From: Progne subis subis
Lineage: Eukaryota > Chordata > Aves > Passeriformes > Hirundinidae
Assembly: GCA_022316685.1 (NCBI GenBank)
Contig: JAKJHU010000085.1
Span: 3,596,001 to 3,660,000, forward strand
Direction of reading: 5' to 3'
DNA length: 64,000 nucleotides
The notes below the pieces were generated by a model. It saw nothing but the letters and a program-made list of their open reading frames with translations, made no database searches and was not told the origin of the DNA. Positions 1 through 12,985 of the stretch are shown here, one piece after another. The position numbers and the translations under genes were made by a program. Position 1 is the first letter of the stretch, and each line of letters begins with the position of its first letter.

Positions 1-3000
1 TAGATTTCAGTCCTGAATGTCAGGCAGTCTTTGACTAACACAGCTCTGTGGGTAGAGGGTCAGAGAGAAGATAGACCTGTAATAAAAAGATATTTTGCAG
101 CCAAAGGGTGGGATGTACAGAACTGCAAAAAACATTGGAGGCTGTTATTAAAATATTGGAAATGCAGTTTTCTGAGAGTTTTGCGTTTCCAAATTAGGCT
201 TTAAAGCTTCTCTGTGCTCTTGGTGAAAAGGCTGTGCCTCACAAGCAGCTATTTGTGGTTTATACACGTGTCTGTTGTGTTGGTAATCCTGAGGAAAATG
301 GAACAACCTGACAGATGTTGGATGAGGCTTTAGAATGCAGAGGTCTAATCCCGGGTTCTAATCGATGTGGCTGAAACAAGGAGTTTTACATGTGGTTAAT
401 GACACTGCTCTGCATGGTGTGCGCATCAGTGCGAGCGCTCTGACCACCCTTTTAATTCTGGCTGACTTCCCTGGCGATGAGCTCCATCATCTAATCAGGA
501 TCTGTTTGAAATATTTTTTAATCCACTTGGAATTGCCATCACTTGGTTTCGGTGGCCATCCCGTTGTTTTTGTGTTTTCGAGGAGTGCGGAGGTTCCTGG
601 TGTACCTTTGTTCAGTCCTTGCTTTAGGTGCTGTCATGTTCCTGACAGCTCTGAAATGCCTCTCCTCTGCCTCTGCTGCAGAAGAATGGAGCAAGTCTTC
701 CCTTCTCTACTAAATGCAGGATTGTCTGTAGAACTTCAGTGGAGATTGGATCTGTGGTAATATACAAAGGATTAATTCATTAAGGATATACTCTCAAAAT
801 GTGAGAGAAGTCTGTTTAATAGAATATTATTGCAGTTTTTCATTTAACAGTATACTGAACGAATGAGGTTAATCTCTCCCACTGAAATAAAATAGGAAAT
901 TTCTTCACAATAACTGATTATAATGTCTCCCAACAATCTTTGCTATGTGGTTTAATTGAACTCTGATCTAGGCTAAGTAAGGCTGTGTCTGTATCTGGGC
1001 TTAAAATGTCTGATTGGTTAGCAGACTCTGTACTGAGTGAATAGGAATATCCCACCCCAGGTCAATCTGCAAAACAATTCGGGCATAAACCTATCCTTGG
1101 ACTTCAGCTTTCAGTTTAGGGAACTCTGTATTCAAAAATGAAGTGCTGAGATAATTTTGTTAGCATTAATTTTGTTTGATGAAATTGCCCTCACCTGGTG
1201 CTCACAGAATATTTGAGAACAGGCTGCAATTTCCCTCAAATGTTTGCTCTGTGGATTTCTTTGCCAGATTTCTTTGCAGAGCTTATTTTTAGCTTCACAA
1301 ATTGGTCATCCATAAGCATTTGACACTTGACATTGCCTGTGTGCAATTAGTCCAAGAGTCTCTCTGACCCCTCAGAGGGTGAGGACACAGATCTGATGGG
1401 CACACGTGAGGAACAGAAACTGTGGCTTCTGCACTCACCCTCCCATCCAGCTGATTTTTTGGGAATTCTCACAGAACTGTAGCTTTTAAGCCAGAAGGGA
1501 GCACGAGGCTGCAGTTATCGCTGTAACTTGTGCTGAGGAAAACGTGTGCCTTTCAGGGGGAATCCAGCCTGGATGTGAAGACATGGGTGAGCTGTTGCTC
1601 CCTTTGTTGCAATACTTAATCAACCTCACAGTTCAAAATCTGCTCCGTATCCTGAATTTGAGCTTGTTTGGTTTAAGATTCCACTCAGCCTTTCCATCAG
1701 CAAAATTTCCTATTTCTAGATGTTAAGAAAAGGCAACTTGGAAGGGATGAGAGCACAGCTGAGGTCGTTCTGAGGTCTAAGTGAATACATTTGCTGAGCT
1801 CTAGTTCTGAGCAAAACATTGCTACAAAGATTTCCTACGCTGTGAAGTCACTAAATGTGACTGAATGTGGTGCTGGCACAGAAAATTACGGGAAAATGAA
1901 CCAGCAAACATAGCTGTTGACATTTTATGGTGAAGGAAACATCTGTGCTGATTGCAGTAAACCTTCCCTACTTTTATTCTTTCCCTGTTCTGTAGTTCCT
2001 GAGCTGCAATATGTGATTTGCTCTGCAGGAGCAGGACAGGTTTGTAGTGGAAGATGGAGTCAGAGGAGGATTTGAGGATGGGGGTTTTGTGAGGGCATGG
2101 TTTGTGTAAGGTGCTCCTCTGGGTGCAGGGGCAGGAGGGAATGGGTGTCCCTGGAAGGAACAGGGAGCATCTTTTACAGCATTCGCAGGATTTTAGGTGA
2201 TGGTGGTGCTGTGAGTAGTATTAGGTGGGGTTTGTTTCTTAAAACTCTGCTGGCATGGAAATTAAAATAAATATGGTGCAGCATTCAGTTTTAGCTGGGT
2301 TCAGGAATGGAGGAAAGGGAGTGGTAAAGCTGCTGGGAAAAGGAGGAAGATCTTGCCTTAGAAGTTACAGAATTCTTGGTGGGAGCTTCAGCTGTGCTGG
2401 GCTTCCAGGAGAGCACACAGGCACAGGAATCTGTTCAGCACTTTTCCTCTGCTTTGTCTCCTGCAAGGAGCAATAATAAATGTGCCTCTGAGGGCCAGAC
2501 AAGGTGCGGGGAAGGCTTCTCACATCACTCCTCCTTTGCATGGGCAGATGTCTTCTGCTCCTCCCTGACTTCTCTGGCTGAGGGGACAGGCAGATGGTTG
2601 TCTTGGAGGCTCAGTGGCTCGTCAAACATCAGGCACTGAAGATCCGTGGCCGTTGGCCAGTAATCTCCCACCCACGAGCTAAACCCTTAATTTCCTGCCC
2701 AAAAGAAAGTCACTTCAAACCGACCTCATAAAAGAACAACTCAAAGATATTAAGCTTTTATGACTGTTCCAGTGAATCCAGCACCCAGGGCTCCAGCTCC
2801 ATGTGAAATACCCCCAAAGAAAATTCCTCTTACGCTGGAGTCCAAGAAATAATAATAATAATACAGATCAGAAGTCACTGTTTCCCATCCAATGAGCTCA
2901 CTGGGCTGCAGGAATTTGGGCTGCTCTGTCACACTGGAGCCAGTGATGTGCTTAGCAGATGCCTGCTTGGGTTCAGATGAAGTGCTGCAGAGGCATATGA

Positions 3001-3252
3001 TGCCAGAAGAAGGATTAAAAAATCACCAGGCTGTTAGAAAGAAGAAGTAATTACTTTTAAGCCGTCGCTTTTGTTCTTGGCTAATGCTGGCTTTGTTTGA
3101 TGGTTGTTAACCTCTTCCATGCAGGACTTCATCTCTGGGCAGCTGTAACTCCTGCTGGATGATGGAAAGGGGTAAAGCATTTTAAAATGCAAAAATCTGT
3201 TCCACAGCACCCAAAAGGACCGGTAGGCAGAGCCGCTTTTCTAAAAATTAGT

Positions 3253-3302
3253 TTTTCAGGTAGATAAAGTAAACATCTTTTCAGGTAGGTAAAGTAAACA
3301 TT
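3253..3302 (+). repeat. 25-bp tandem pair
   Basis: TTTTCAGGTAGATAAAGTAA plus ACATC (3253-3277) is followed directly by a near-identical copy at 3278-3302. The copies differ at an internal A/G and at the last base. It is a short local duplication with no visible function. Confidence 0.85.
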
Positions 3303-5084
3303 GCTTAATGGTTATTTAAAATAACAACTTGTGATGTGGAACTCAGGAAAACCCGTGGCATCTTGTTTAAATAGATTCTCTGATAAATTAAAGAACTTTG
3401 AAACTGAGCTGATCAAGCATATGAAAATGTTCTCTGGAAATGTTGGTAATTAATTATACCAGGACGTGAAAGTTATTGGGTAGAGATGAAGAGAATAGAG
3501 CAAGTCCCTTAAGTGATGTCCTGCAGTTGCTGATGCATGATGTTGGGATTCTAAAAATAAAATGGACAATTTTAACTACCAGTTTTATCAGTAAAAGGCT
3601 TAAAGTGCTTAAATAAATTGTCTAAAGTACAGCCTTCAGTATAGAAATAGAGGAATCCATTATGTATGGTATGAAAGTGGGTGGAAATCTTCAGACTACA
3701 ATAAAAAGAAGAAAAAAAAGTGAAGCCTTTTTTTTCCTTTTGCTGTCAGTCTGGCCACATGGGCTTTGCTGTTTGTGTTCAGCTTATTAAGGCAGAAGTT
3801 GCATGACATTTCTTAATATCGGGCCAAGTCCTACGTACTTCGTGCATGTGATTAACCCAGGATAAATGAAGTGCCTGCAAAAATGAGCCCACTGTCTGTC
3901 TGAGGATAATGTGCTGCAGCTAAAGTCCTGGGAATTGCACAAAACCAGCTGCTAAGTCTCAAGCTTAGATCCTGACCAACAACCCTTTGAAATCACAGGA
4001 CTTCACTTGTCTCTGCAGCCTGCTGAGTTTATTTATTTCTGACTTGTGTGGCTCTGTCGAAGGCAGAGATTCCCTCAGGAGCGGTGGGGCCGTGTCTGGA
4101 GTGTCCCTGCTCATGGAAACACTGCAGCAGACTATCTGTGTGCTTAATTCAATCCATGCCTTCCTTCATCAAGTGTTTATGTGCTTCCCTTAACCTCTGG
4201 TGCCACGGGCTCTTGGCTGAGCAGCAGGACAGCTACGAGAGAAATTCTCATCAGTCACCCAGCCAAATCCAGTAGCCAGCCTGGCCACCAAGAAATGACT
4301 TCTTGTCTAGCAAAGTGGGTGTTGTGATTTCAGGGAACGTTGGCATCGTGGCAGCCGTCAGTGGCTGCTTTTTGCAGAGGCTGCAGGGAGGTGAGCAGAT
4401 GCCAGCAGGCTCCTCCAGGGTGGGTGACGGGGCTTCGAGAGCAAACTCCTGCGTTAGGAATCCGAACTCTCGTTCTGCTGCTGGCCCAGAGAAATCTGTA
4501 GGTTTCCCCCTTTCCCTGAAAGGTCCGTGGTCCAAAGGGGATCTTCCTTGCGTTCCTTTTAGAAGTGTTAGAGCACTTTGGGGTGGAAGCCTGACAGACT
4601 CAGGTCAGGGGAATCAATCGGCTCAGGAGGTGGCATTTGTAACATCTTTTTCAGCAGAATTAAAATGTGTGCCAAGGATTGGGGGGCTGTAACAGTGGGC
4701 TAAGCCGATGTTTTACGTTTTAAATGTGATTCTGCCTGTCAGAGAGGGCGTTGTGCTGGTAATTCGCTGTTTCTTCTCCTATTTTTACCTTTTTGTTTTG
4801 TTTAAATTTCTGTCCAGTCATGGCAGTTTGCTCAGTTATGAGAACAATTCCTACCATCCAGTGGTGGTGCATGAATTAAACACGAGTGAACGCATCTTAA
4901 TTCCTTATTTCAAATTTATGGCTGCTGTCCTTTGAGAGTTCTGATTTTCCCCCTCCTCTACATTTGTCTCCTTCTTTTCTTAATTACCTCACACCTGCCT
5001 CCCAAAGCTCTTCCCTTCCCTGCACTCTGCAGGACTGCAGTGGGGTTGTCTGTCAGCAGCCATTTGGTGTCATGACAGGTATCG

Positions 5085-5160
5085 ATTGTTTATTCATTAC
5101 TTGAAAACGCTTAATTAAATTCTGACTGCATAATTAGCACGTTAGCAGCCGGACGTGCCA
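5085..5160 (+). promoter_or_regulatory. AT-rich homeodomain-motif segment (possible conserved element)
   Basis: TTAATTAA (5111-5118) and TAATTAG (5131-5137) lie within 30 bp in otherwise non-repetitive sequence about 1 kb upstream of exon 2. The motif density resembles conserved non-coding elements in neural genes, but these motifs are short and conservation cannot be seen from one sequence. Confidence 0.25.
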
Positions 5161-6128
5161 GGGCAGCAAATGTGATTTGCAGAAATCCCCAGGCTGCAGC
5201 CCTTTGTGAGGAAGGGGCTAAGACAGTGGCTCTGTGGGGTGTTTTGGGATCCTCAGGTGTCCTGGGTTCCAGATGAATCTGCGCATTCTGTGTTGTCCTT
5301 ATTGGTTACCTTTATTCTTTAAAGAGCTGGACCTACACAGAACCTTGAATCCTGATTCTGATGGGATTCCCTGAGAACACTGGAACTGAGGGCAAGCTCT
5401 GTTTCTTCAATACTCAAAAGGTCCAGCACTGGATGCGTTGACCTTCTGTACCTATAGCCAACCTCTTCAGCAGGAGTTAGGAAGAGGGGTTGTAAGCTGT
5501 ACGACATAATCAACGTGTATTTTAACTCTTCTCCCCTGTTATCTACCCTAATTTAGACAATACATTTTGCCTTTCAGCAAAGTTAAGGTTAATCTTTAGG
5601 AAAACCTTTAGATCAGAAGGGATCTGAGGTGTAACTGAAAGTTGAAATGAGCCAGCATGTGCTGATTCTGTGTGTGCATCTCTGGTAGTACTGGTTGGAA
5701 TAATTCTGGATTGTGATGCCCATCTGCATTTAAAGAACTTGGGAAACTGAGGTACTGTCAGTATTTTACCACAGCGATATGGACTGTAGTGCCAGAAACA
5801 GCAATACAAGAGCAAAGTTACTTGACAGAGACTGAAATATTTGTGTGTGAGAGTCCTTAGAAAAGGACTTTGTCCATAGAGCAGAATTTCCCTTTGATCC
5901 TGCAGGGCTGGGGATTAGCAGCCCTGGGCTGTTGTTCACCGGGCTCTCCTGGCATGCTGCATTTTATTTTGTTTTGCAAACATAAAACACAGAAAAAAAT
6001 TATCTGTATCTAAACACGTAGCTACTCTGTAAATGGTTTTTGCACGGAGTAGTGCTTGTCCTTAACTTACCGCGTGGCTCCACTGAAGTTGTGCTAATTG
6101 TCCCTTGGAATCCATGAGCAGACTTGGT

Positions 6129-7041
<913 letters not shown>

Positions 7042-7047
7042 GTAAGG
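7042..7047 (+). other. Exon 2 splice donor
   Basis: CAG|GTAAGG is close to the ideal vertebrate 5' splice site. It splits an arginine codon after its second base, matching the phase of the exon 3 acceptor. Confidence 0.92.
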
Positions 7048-9581
7048 AGAATGGCTGGGCGCGTTTCTGGCACGGGGACGTGGCACGAGTCTCAAGTGAT
7101 TTGAACCTGAGCCCCTCTGGAGGTTGCTCCTAGTCACGGAAATATCTTATTTTCCTCTTTGCGTGCTGTGAAGAGGACTGAAAGCCCCCGTCACTGGGAG
7201 GTTTTTAGCGTGTCTGCCGTGCCATTTATCACAGGCCCACGGTGTGCAGCAAGGTACAAAACTGCTGCTTTAGCGGGGCCCTTTCTGTGCCATGACAGAC
7301 AGCAAGGCATCAGAAAACTTCTCTGCTTTATGGCACTTTTAAAATCAGGTTTTTATTGCACAGGCATGCAGTTTGAATGTAGAAAAACTTCAATTACCTG
7401 CTTTTCTCTAAGTGCTCTGGCAGAGCTTGCCTCTCCCACACAGAGTGGTTTTGTTGGGAGAGCTCTGTAGGGAGGGTTTAACTATCCACTTGCAGTTAAG
7501 CAGTGTTTGTCTTTGGCAGCACATTTGTCCTTTAAATAAAGCCCAAGTTGTTTGATATTGCTGCTGCCTCTAAGGGACTGTTAGAAGTGAGCGCCATTAT
7601 TTTGGACAGGAGTGGGAACGCAGGAACTGCCTTACTGGGTCAGATCACTTCCCTTTTATTTTCATTTTTAGCAGTTTCCCTACCGATCAGATGAAAATCC
7701 TTTGAGGATGACAATGACTGGGAACCTTGTTAATCACTGAAAAATTTGATGTATCTTTTTTTAACTTGTTACCAGGCTTTAAATTCAGTGGAAATTTCCA
7801 CGGTGATAAGCAACAATTGCTCTCTAAAGCCTCAGGGAATCAGTTTCCCAAAAAGATTGTGCACATGAAAGAATTTATTTCTAAGGCTTATATGAGTTAG
7901 ATTAATACATAGTTGACAACCACCGAGGAGAATAGCCTTTAGAGCAGGAAGTGTCGCTTGGCAGATAAAAGGCTTTTATTTGAAAAAAGGCGGATTTTAG
8001 TCATCCCAAAACCGTTTTGGTGTTTGCAGCTCTGGTTAAATTGGCAAGATAATCTCCCAGACACCTGTTTACCGAGTGAAACCTCTGCGCTAGAAGTATT
8101 TTCTGATGTTGTTACTTCTCTTCTATTGAAAATCCCTTTACACGAAGTAGAAACAGAACACTTCTGTGCATAACAAGCATAGCTGTGGTGAAAGAAGAAA
8201 TCCAGAGGCAGTGGGCTGGGTGTTCGTTGTGTGAATAGGAGCAGGGATCGCTCTCTGAAGGTCCTTGGCACTGTCTTTATTTTCCTGAGAAGTGAGTGGA
8301 AGAGAAGCTTGTTGCAATCTGGGGCTGTGTTTCTTTGCTCAGAAATGTGTCTGGATGTGAGGTGCAGGAGACAGAGATGGGACTGTGGGGTGTTGGTAGC
8401 TGCCTGTGTGAGTTGCTGTTATGGACAGAGAGGATTGGCTCTCAGTTTGGGAACATTTGTGTGGAACGCAGAGTCTGACACAGGTTGATGTATTGGTGGT
8501 TCTGTGCCAGCCCAAATGCAGAGCTCAGGCTGTGCTCTCTTGCTCAGAACACCCTTTTGGAGCAAAGCTGATTTGCATTTTTGCTTAGCATTACTTTGAA
8601 CCAGATACAAGAGCACAAGAGGCCGAAAAACTAAGATTATTTTAAAGTGGCTTTTTCTTACTTCCAGTGGGGATGGGCAGGCGGCCATTGTCTTCCAGAC
8701 TTTCTAGAAGTCAGCCCTGTTCTGTGTGTGTCCTCCTGTCCATGACCCAGGCAAGAAAATGAATGTGAGATGTTCCAAAGCAACCCTGGATTTGAAATCT
8801 CTCAGGCACGGTGGGCTCGTGGATCTGCCAAAGCTGTGGATCCGTGCAGCTGCTAAGGCATGGAATGGGAGCTTTGCGTGAGGTGTACGGGAGCGGAACT
8901 CCACCTGAAAGAAAGGAAATGTTTTTCTTTTTGCTGCCAGCACAGGGGGGAGGGACAGCTGACCCCGCTGGCAGAGGCTGTGTGGGACCATCCCAGCAGC
9001 TGTGAGCTCTGCTCTGCTCTCTGCAGAGGTTCCTCCGGTGCCAAAGGGCTGGTGAAGCCAGGTGGAGCTTCCCAGTTCTGTGGTGCAAATCTGCTGTCCT
9101 GGTGCAGCCTCGGAGGTGTGGAAGGGCGTGGAGAGCGAGCCAGGAGCCCGTGGAGTGTCTGTGTCCCAGAAAGAGCCCAGGGAGCAGAGCAGCCAGGGAG
9201 CAGAGCAGTGCATATGCTGGGGCTGCCTGGGGGCCCCCTTAACCTTCTCCCTGGCCATTTGCCTGCTTGGAGAGAGCTGCGTGCTCTCATCCTCGTGGGC
9301 TCCCAGCACAGCGAGCCCTACATCCTATGACATGCACTCACATTTAATCATCCTAAAGAAAAACACACCACGCACTGTCCCCGGGCACGGGGGGCTTGTT
9401 TATTCTCTGCTCCTTGTATGTTATTCATTGAGGTATTGCAACATGCAGAGCTGAAGCAGACAGCATGTGATCACTGCTTGGGGGGGGTGGGAAATAATAG
9501 CTACAAATCTTCTCTGGCAAAAGGGAAGCAGACTGGTCTAGATGGCCTCATAGCCACAAATCATGGCAGTTGAAAGCAAGG
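7048..9581 (+). other. Unique intronic stretch
   Basis: No gene or repeat was recognised. The open frames near 8.7-9.3 kb overlap on both strands, are GC-rich and resemble no protein family I know. A short G-run tract (eight G then TGGG) lies near 9480-9490, just before the 57-bp array. Confidence 0.65.
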
Positions 9582-10065
9582 TCTTAAATTGTGTCTTCAT
9601 TCAGAATCCTGGTGCCGTATCTGTGAATTTAGCTGTGTTCTTAAATTGTGTCTTCATTCACAATCCTGGTGCTGTATCTGTGAATTTAGCTGCGTTCTTA
9701 AATTGTCTTCATTCAGAATCCTGGTGCCATATCTGTGAATTTATCCGTGTTCTTAAATTGTGTCTTCATTCACAATCCTGGTGCCATATCTGTGAATTTA
9801 TCCATGTTCTTAAATTGTGTCTTCATTCACAATCCTGGTGCCGTATCTGTGAATTTAGCTGTGTTCTTAAATTGTGTCTTCATTCACAATCCTGGTGCCA
9901 TATCTGTGAATTTATCCATGTTCTTAAATTGTGTCTTCATTCACAATCCTGGTGCCATATCTGTGAATTTATCCATGTTCTTAAATTGTGTCTTCATTCA
10001 CAATCCTGGTGCCGTATCTGTGAATTTAGCTGTGTTCTTAAATTGTGTCTTCTTTCACAATCCTG
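9582..10065 (+). repeat. Minisatellite, 57-bp unit, about 8.5 copies
   Basis: Units run TTCTTAAATTGTGTCTTCAT, then TCACAATCCTGGTGCC, then a variable half. Two unit types differ there: type A has CGTAT and TTTAGCTGTG, and type B has CATAT and TTTATCCATG. The order is A, A', B', B, A, B, B, A and a partial unit. Unit 3 lacks two bases. The period of 57 is divisible by three, which keeps several frames open, so the 167-aa and 111-aa frames here are repeat artefacts. Confidence 0.95.
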
Positions 10066-12499
10066 ATTAGAGAAAAGAGGTGTAACACATTGGTGGTTTT
10101 TTTCCTCTCTTCTCTTATTCCAGATTTTGCACCTGGAGGGTGGTGTAGGTTGTAATCGGTGTCCAGCAAACAAATCAACCCAACACAATGGGTAATTGGG
10201 AGTAATAATAACTCTGCAAATTGGATAAGGATAAATGCAGTGAGGAAAGCTATTTAAACCCGTGAGCTGGGACAGCTTTTCCATTTCAGTGTCTAATGAG
10301 TATTGACAGCAGGGCCGTGTTGGGTGGTGCTGGCAACAGTGAAGGACCTGGAGGAGGATGCACGTGAAGAGCAGCACCAGGAAAGGTTGTTATGGTCATA
10401 ACATCTGTAGGTGCTTGGGAATCTCAATATAAAAAGCCATTTTGGAGGAATTGGTCATGAAAAAGGGAGATCTTCAACACCAGCCCTGCCTGTTTTGTGT
10501 GAAAGACCTGTTGGAGCCTCCCTAGGGAGAAAACTCCCTTGAGCAGCTTGGTACTGCCCTCAGCTGTACCTAAAAGAACTAAAAATAGTAACTTTTTCAA
10601 GCAGCTACTGTTTGCTTTTAGATAGTGACATTTTAATCTTACCATATGATGAAATTACAATTGTACTTAATTGTTGGTTTATTAGTTCTTGGCACTGCAC
10701 TGTGGTGGCATCGTGGCAAACACAAGTGACATTGTAATGAAGAACTGAAGTCCAGAGGTATCAAAACATGCAAAACCTAAACCAGAGTGATTCCAGCTCT
10801 AAGTTTTGTGTTAACCCAGAATTAACCTATTCTTACAAGTGCCAAAAGATGTGATGGTTTCAAGTCAAACCCCAGAATTCAGGATGCATTACCCCAAGGA
10901 TCTGTTTTCCATGGTAAATGGAATGCAGTTTTTCATCTCTGAAGTGAAGTGTGCTTTTGTACACTGATTCATATTTAAAACCAGCAGAGCTTGGAGTGAA
11001 ATGAAGAGAGACAGAAGAGTTTGGTGGGATGCTCTTCTGGGTGTACATGTGCATCTCCAGATGGCAAGAACTGCAACAAAACATTTTACATGTCCTGTGC
11101 AGCTTTGCATTGCTCCAACATTTAAGAGTCATTTCACTGCACAGAAGCATTGCAGGTGACAAGGGGAGAGGAGTTTGAATCCCCTGGACTTGGTTTTGTT
11201 GTCTCATTATTTCAGGGTTTATTTTTAATTGGAAAATGGAGTTGTTTTATGGCATTGATAGGGCCTCTAAAGCCAGGTGCTAGCCCAGAGTTGCTCTGCA
11301 AAAATGCCCAGAGCTGTGAATTAAGACTTGAAGGGATTTTATATATTTCACTGACAAGAGTTTATAAACTTCGCTGTCTGGTGTTCAGCCTTGTGAGACT
11401 TTAAATCTTACTGATTTTTTTGTTTGTTTTACTCTCCCTTCTATAGAATGATTAGTAACAATTCAGCTACACATCCGTAGTAGAGCAGGTTTTTGAAAGA
11501 AAAGCACACTGGGAGGATTATACTTTTAAAGTGCTGAGGTACAGCAGCACCTTGCGACTGCTTTGTTGATTTCTCCGAAGGAAATTCATAGCAGTGGTGC
11601 CATCAGTTTGGATATTCTGCTCCAGTAAGCAATGGGGGCAGTCTGCTGGAGCACTCCTGATTACCATTTACAGCAGAACGTGACACACTGGAGGGGGAAT
11701 ATTTCCCAGTGTAGCTTTAAAAAGCCTTTGTAATGTAAAAAATACTTCTTCAAAGCAGGGAAGGTGTTAATGCTATTTTGGGAGGGTGGCATCACGCTCC
11801 AGTTTAATTTCATTAGCCCTTAGCAGGCACTTTTCAGGGACACTGGTGTCACAGCAGAGGCAGCTGGGTCCTCCAGCCCAGTGACTGTTCTCAGCTAAGC
11901 TGGGGAGGATGTCCTTTGAACATCTGAGAAAGGTGCTTCTCACTGGGGCGAGGGAAGGGCTCACTGTGCTACAGAGAGCCTGGTTTAACAGAGTTTTAAA
12001 AGGAACTAATTATTAACTTGAAATTGAAGCTACCTAGAAAGGGAAAACAGGCATTCTTCCCCTGACTCTCTTTAAATGCCTCGAAAAAACTGCGGCGCCT
12101 GAGAAACCTTGTGAAAAAACTCTCCCGTGAAATGTACTCGTTATTTCTGAGAATAAACCGTGGGTTCAGGGGTAGAAGGCTGGTTTGTGTGTCCCGCACA
12201 CAGCAGTCACTTGCTGATTGACCAGCAGTGAGTTGGTGGAGCGGAGCTCTGCGCCCCTGGCCGCAGGAGGAGGCTGCAGACGCTGCTGGCACCAGGAGCT
12301 GGCAGGGAGGCTCAGTGGTGCTGAGGGCCAGGGGGAACTGAGGTTGGAGCCTCCCTTCTGAAAACATCTCCGCTGACACCTCGCTCAGCTCCCGTACAGC
12401 GGAGCTCTATCATCCAGGGGCTGTGCAAGAATTGAGTAAATTGGCAGGGGAGCACTTGCAGGAATGTTCTTTGTCTCGTGGAAGCAGGTGTTCCCAAAT
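10066..12499 (+). other. Unique intronic stretch
   Basis: I see no gene, repeat or RNA here. Open frames are short and lack codon bias or similarity. Confidence 0.6.
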
Positions 12500-12985
12500 T
12501 GTGGATCTCTGTGTTCTCCGAGGCTCCAGGCTGTCTGCATGCAACTGCAAACAAACCTGAGCTTTATATAAATATTTATAAATAAATACATATATACACT
12601 ACTGTATATAAATACATAAATGCTACTATATATAAATACATATACACTACTATCTAACAATATATAACTATACATAACTATATGTAGCTTTTCATAAATA
12701 CATAAATAAACACATGTATAAACTCAGTGTGTATATATATATACACACTGTGTAAATATATAGGGAATATATTTATGTTTATCAATATATTCTCTGAGCT
12801 GGGTCCAGGGCTATCTCCATGGAACAGCAAACAAACCTGAACTATATATAAATACTTATATAAAAATATATATACTAAATACAAATATATATACACTTCT
12901 AGATATAATTATATATAGATAACCGTACCTAAATATATAAATACATATATAAACATAGTGTATACATATATGTGCGCACTATAAA
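12500..12985 (+). repeat. AT-rich (TATA/TAAATA) degenerate repeat, duplicated block
   Basis: Two related blocks each begin with sequence like AACAAACCTGAGCTTTATAT (about 12550) and AACAAACCTGAACTATATAT (about 12827), followed by TATATAAATACATA-type sequence. The blocks lie roughly 280 bp apart, so a whole segment including flanking non-AT sequence was duplicated and then decayed. A perfect 26-bp palindrome lies at 12725-12750. Confidence 0.8.

Noticed and set aside
8704..9330. Overlapping frames up to 201 codons on both strands
   Set aside because: There is no recognisable domain, frames on both strands are equally open, and no splice context is convincing.
9563..10070. 167-codon repetitive frame resembling a repeat protein
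   Set aside because: It comes from the 57-bp minisatellite (19 codons per unit) and a second frame is also open.
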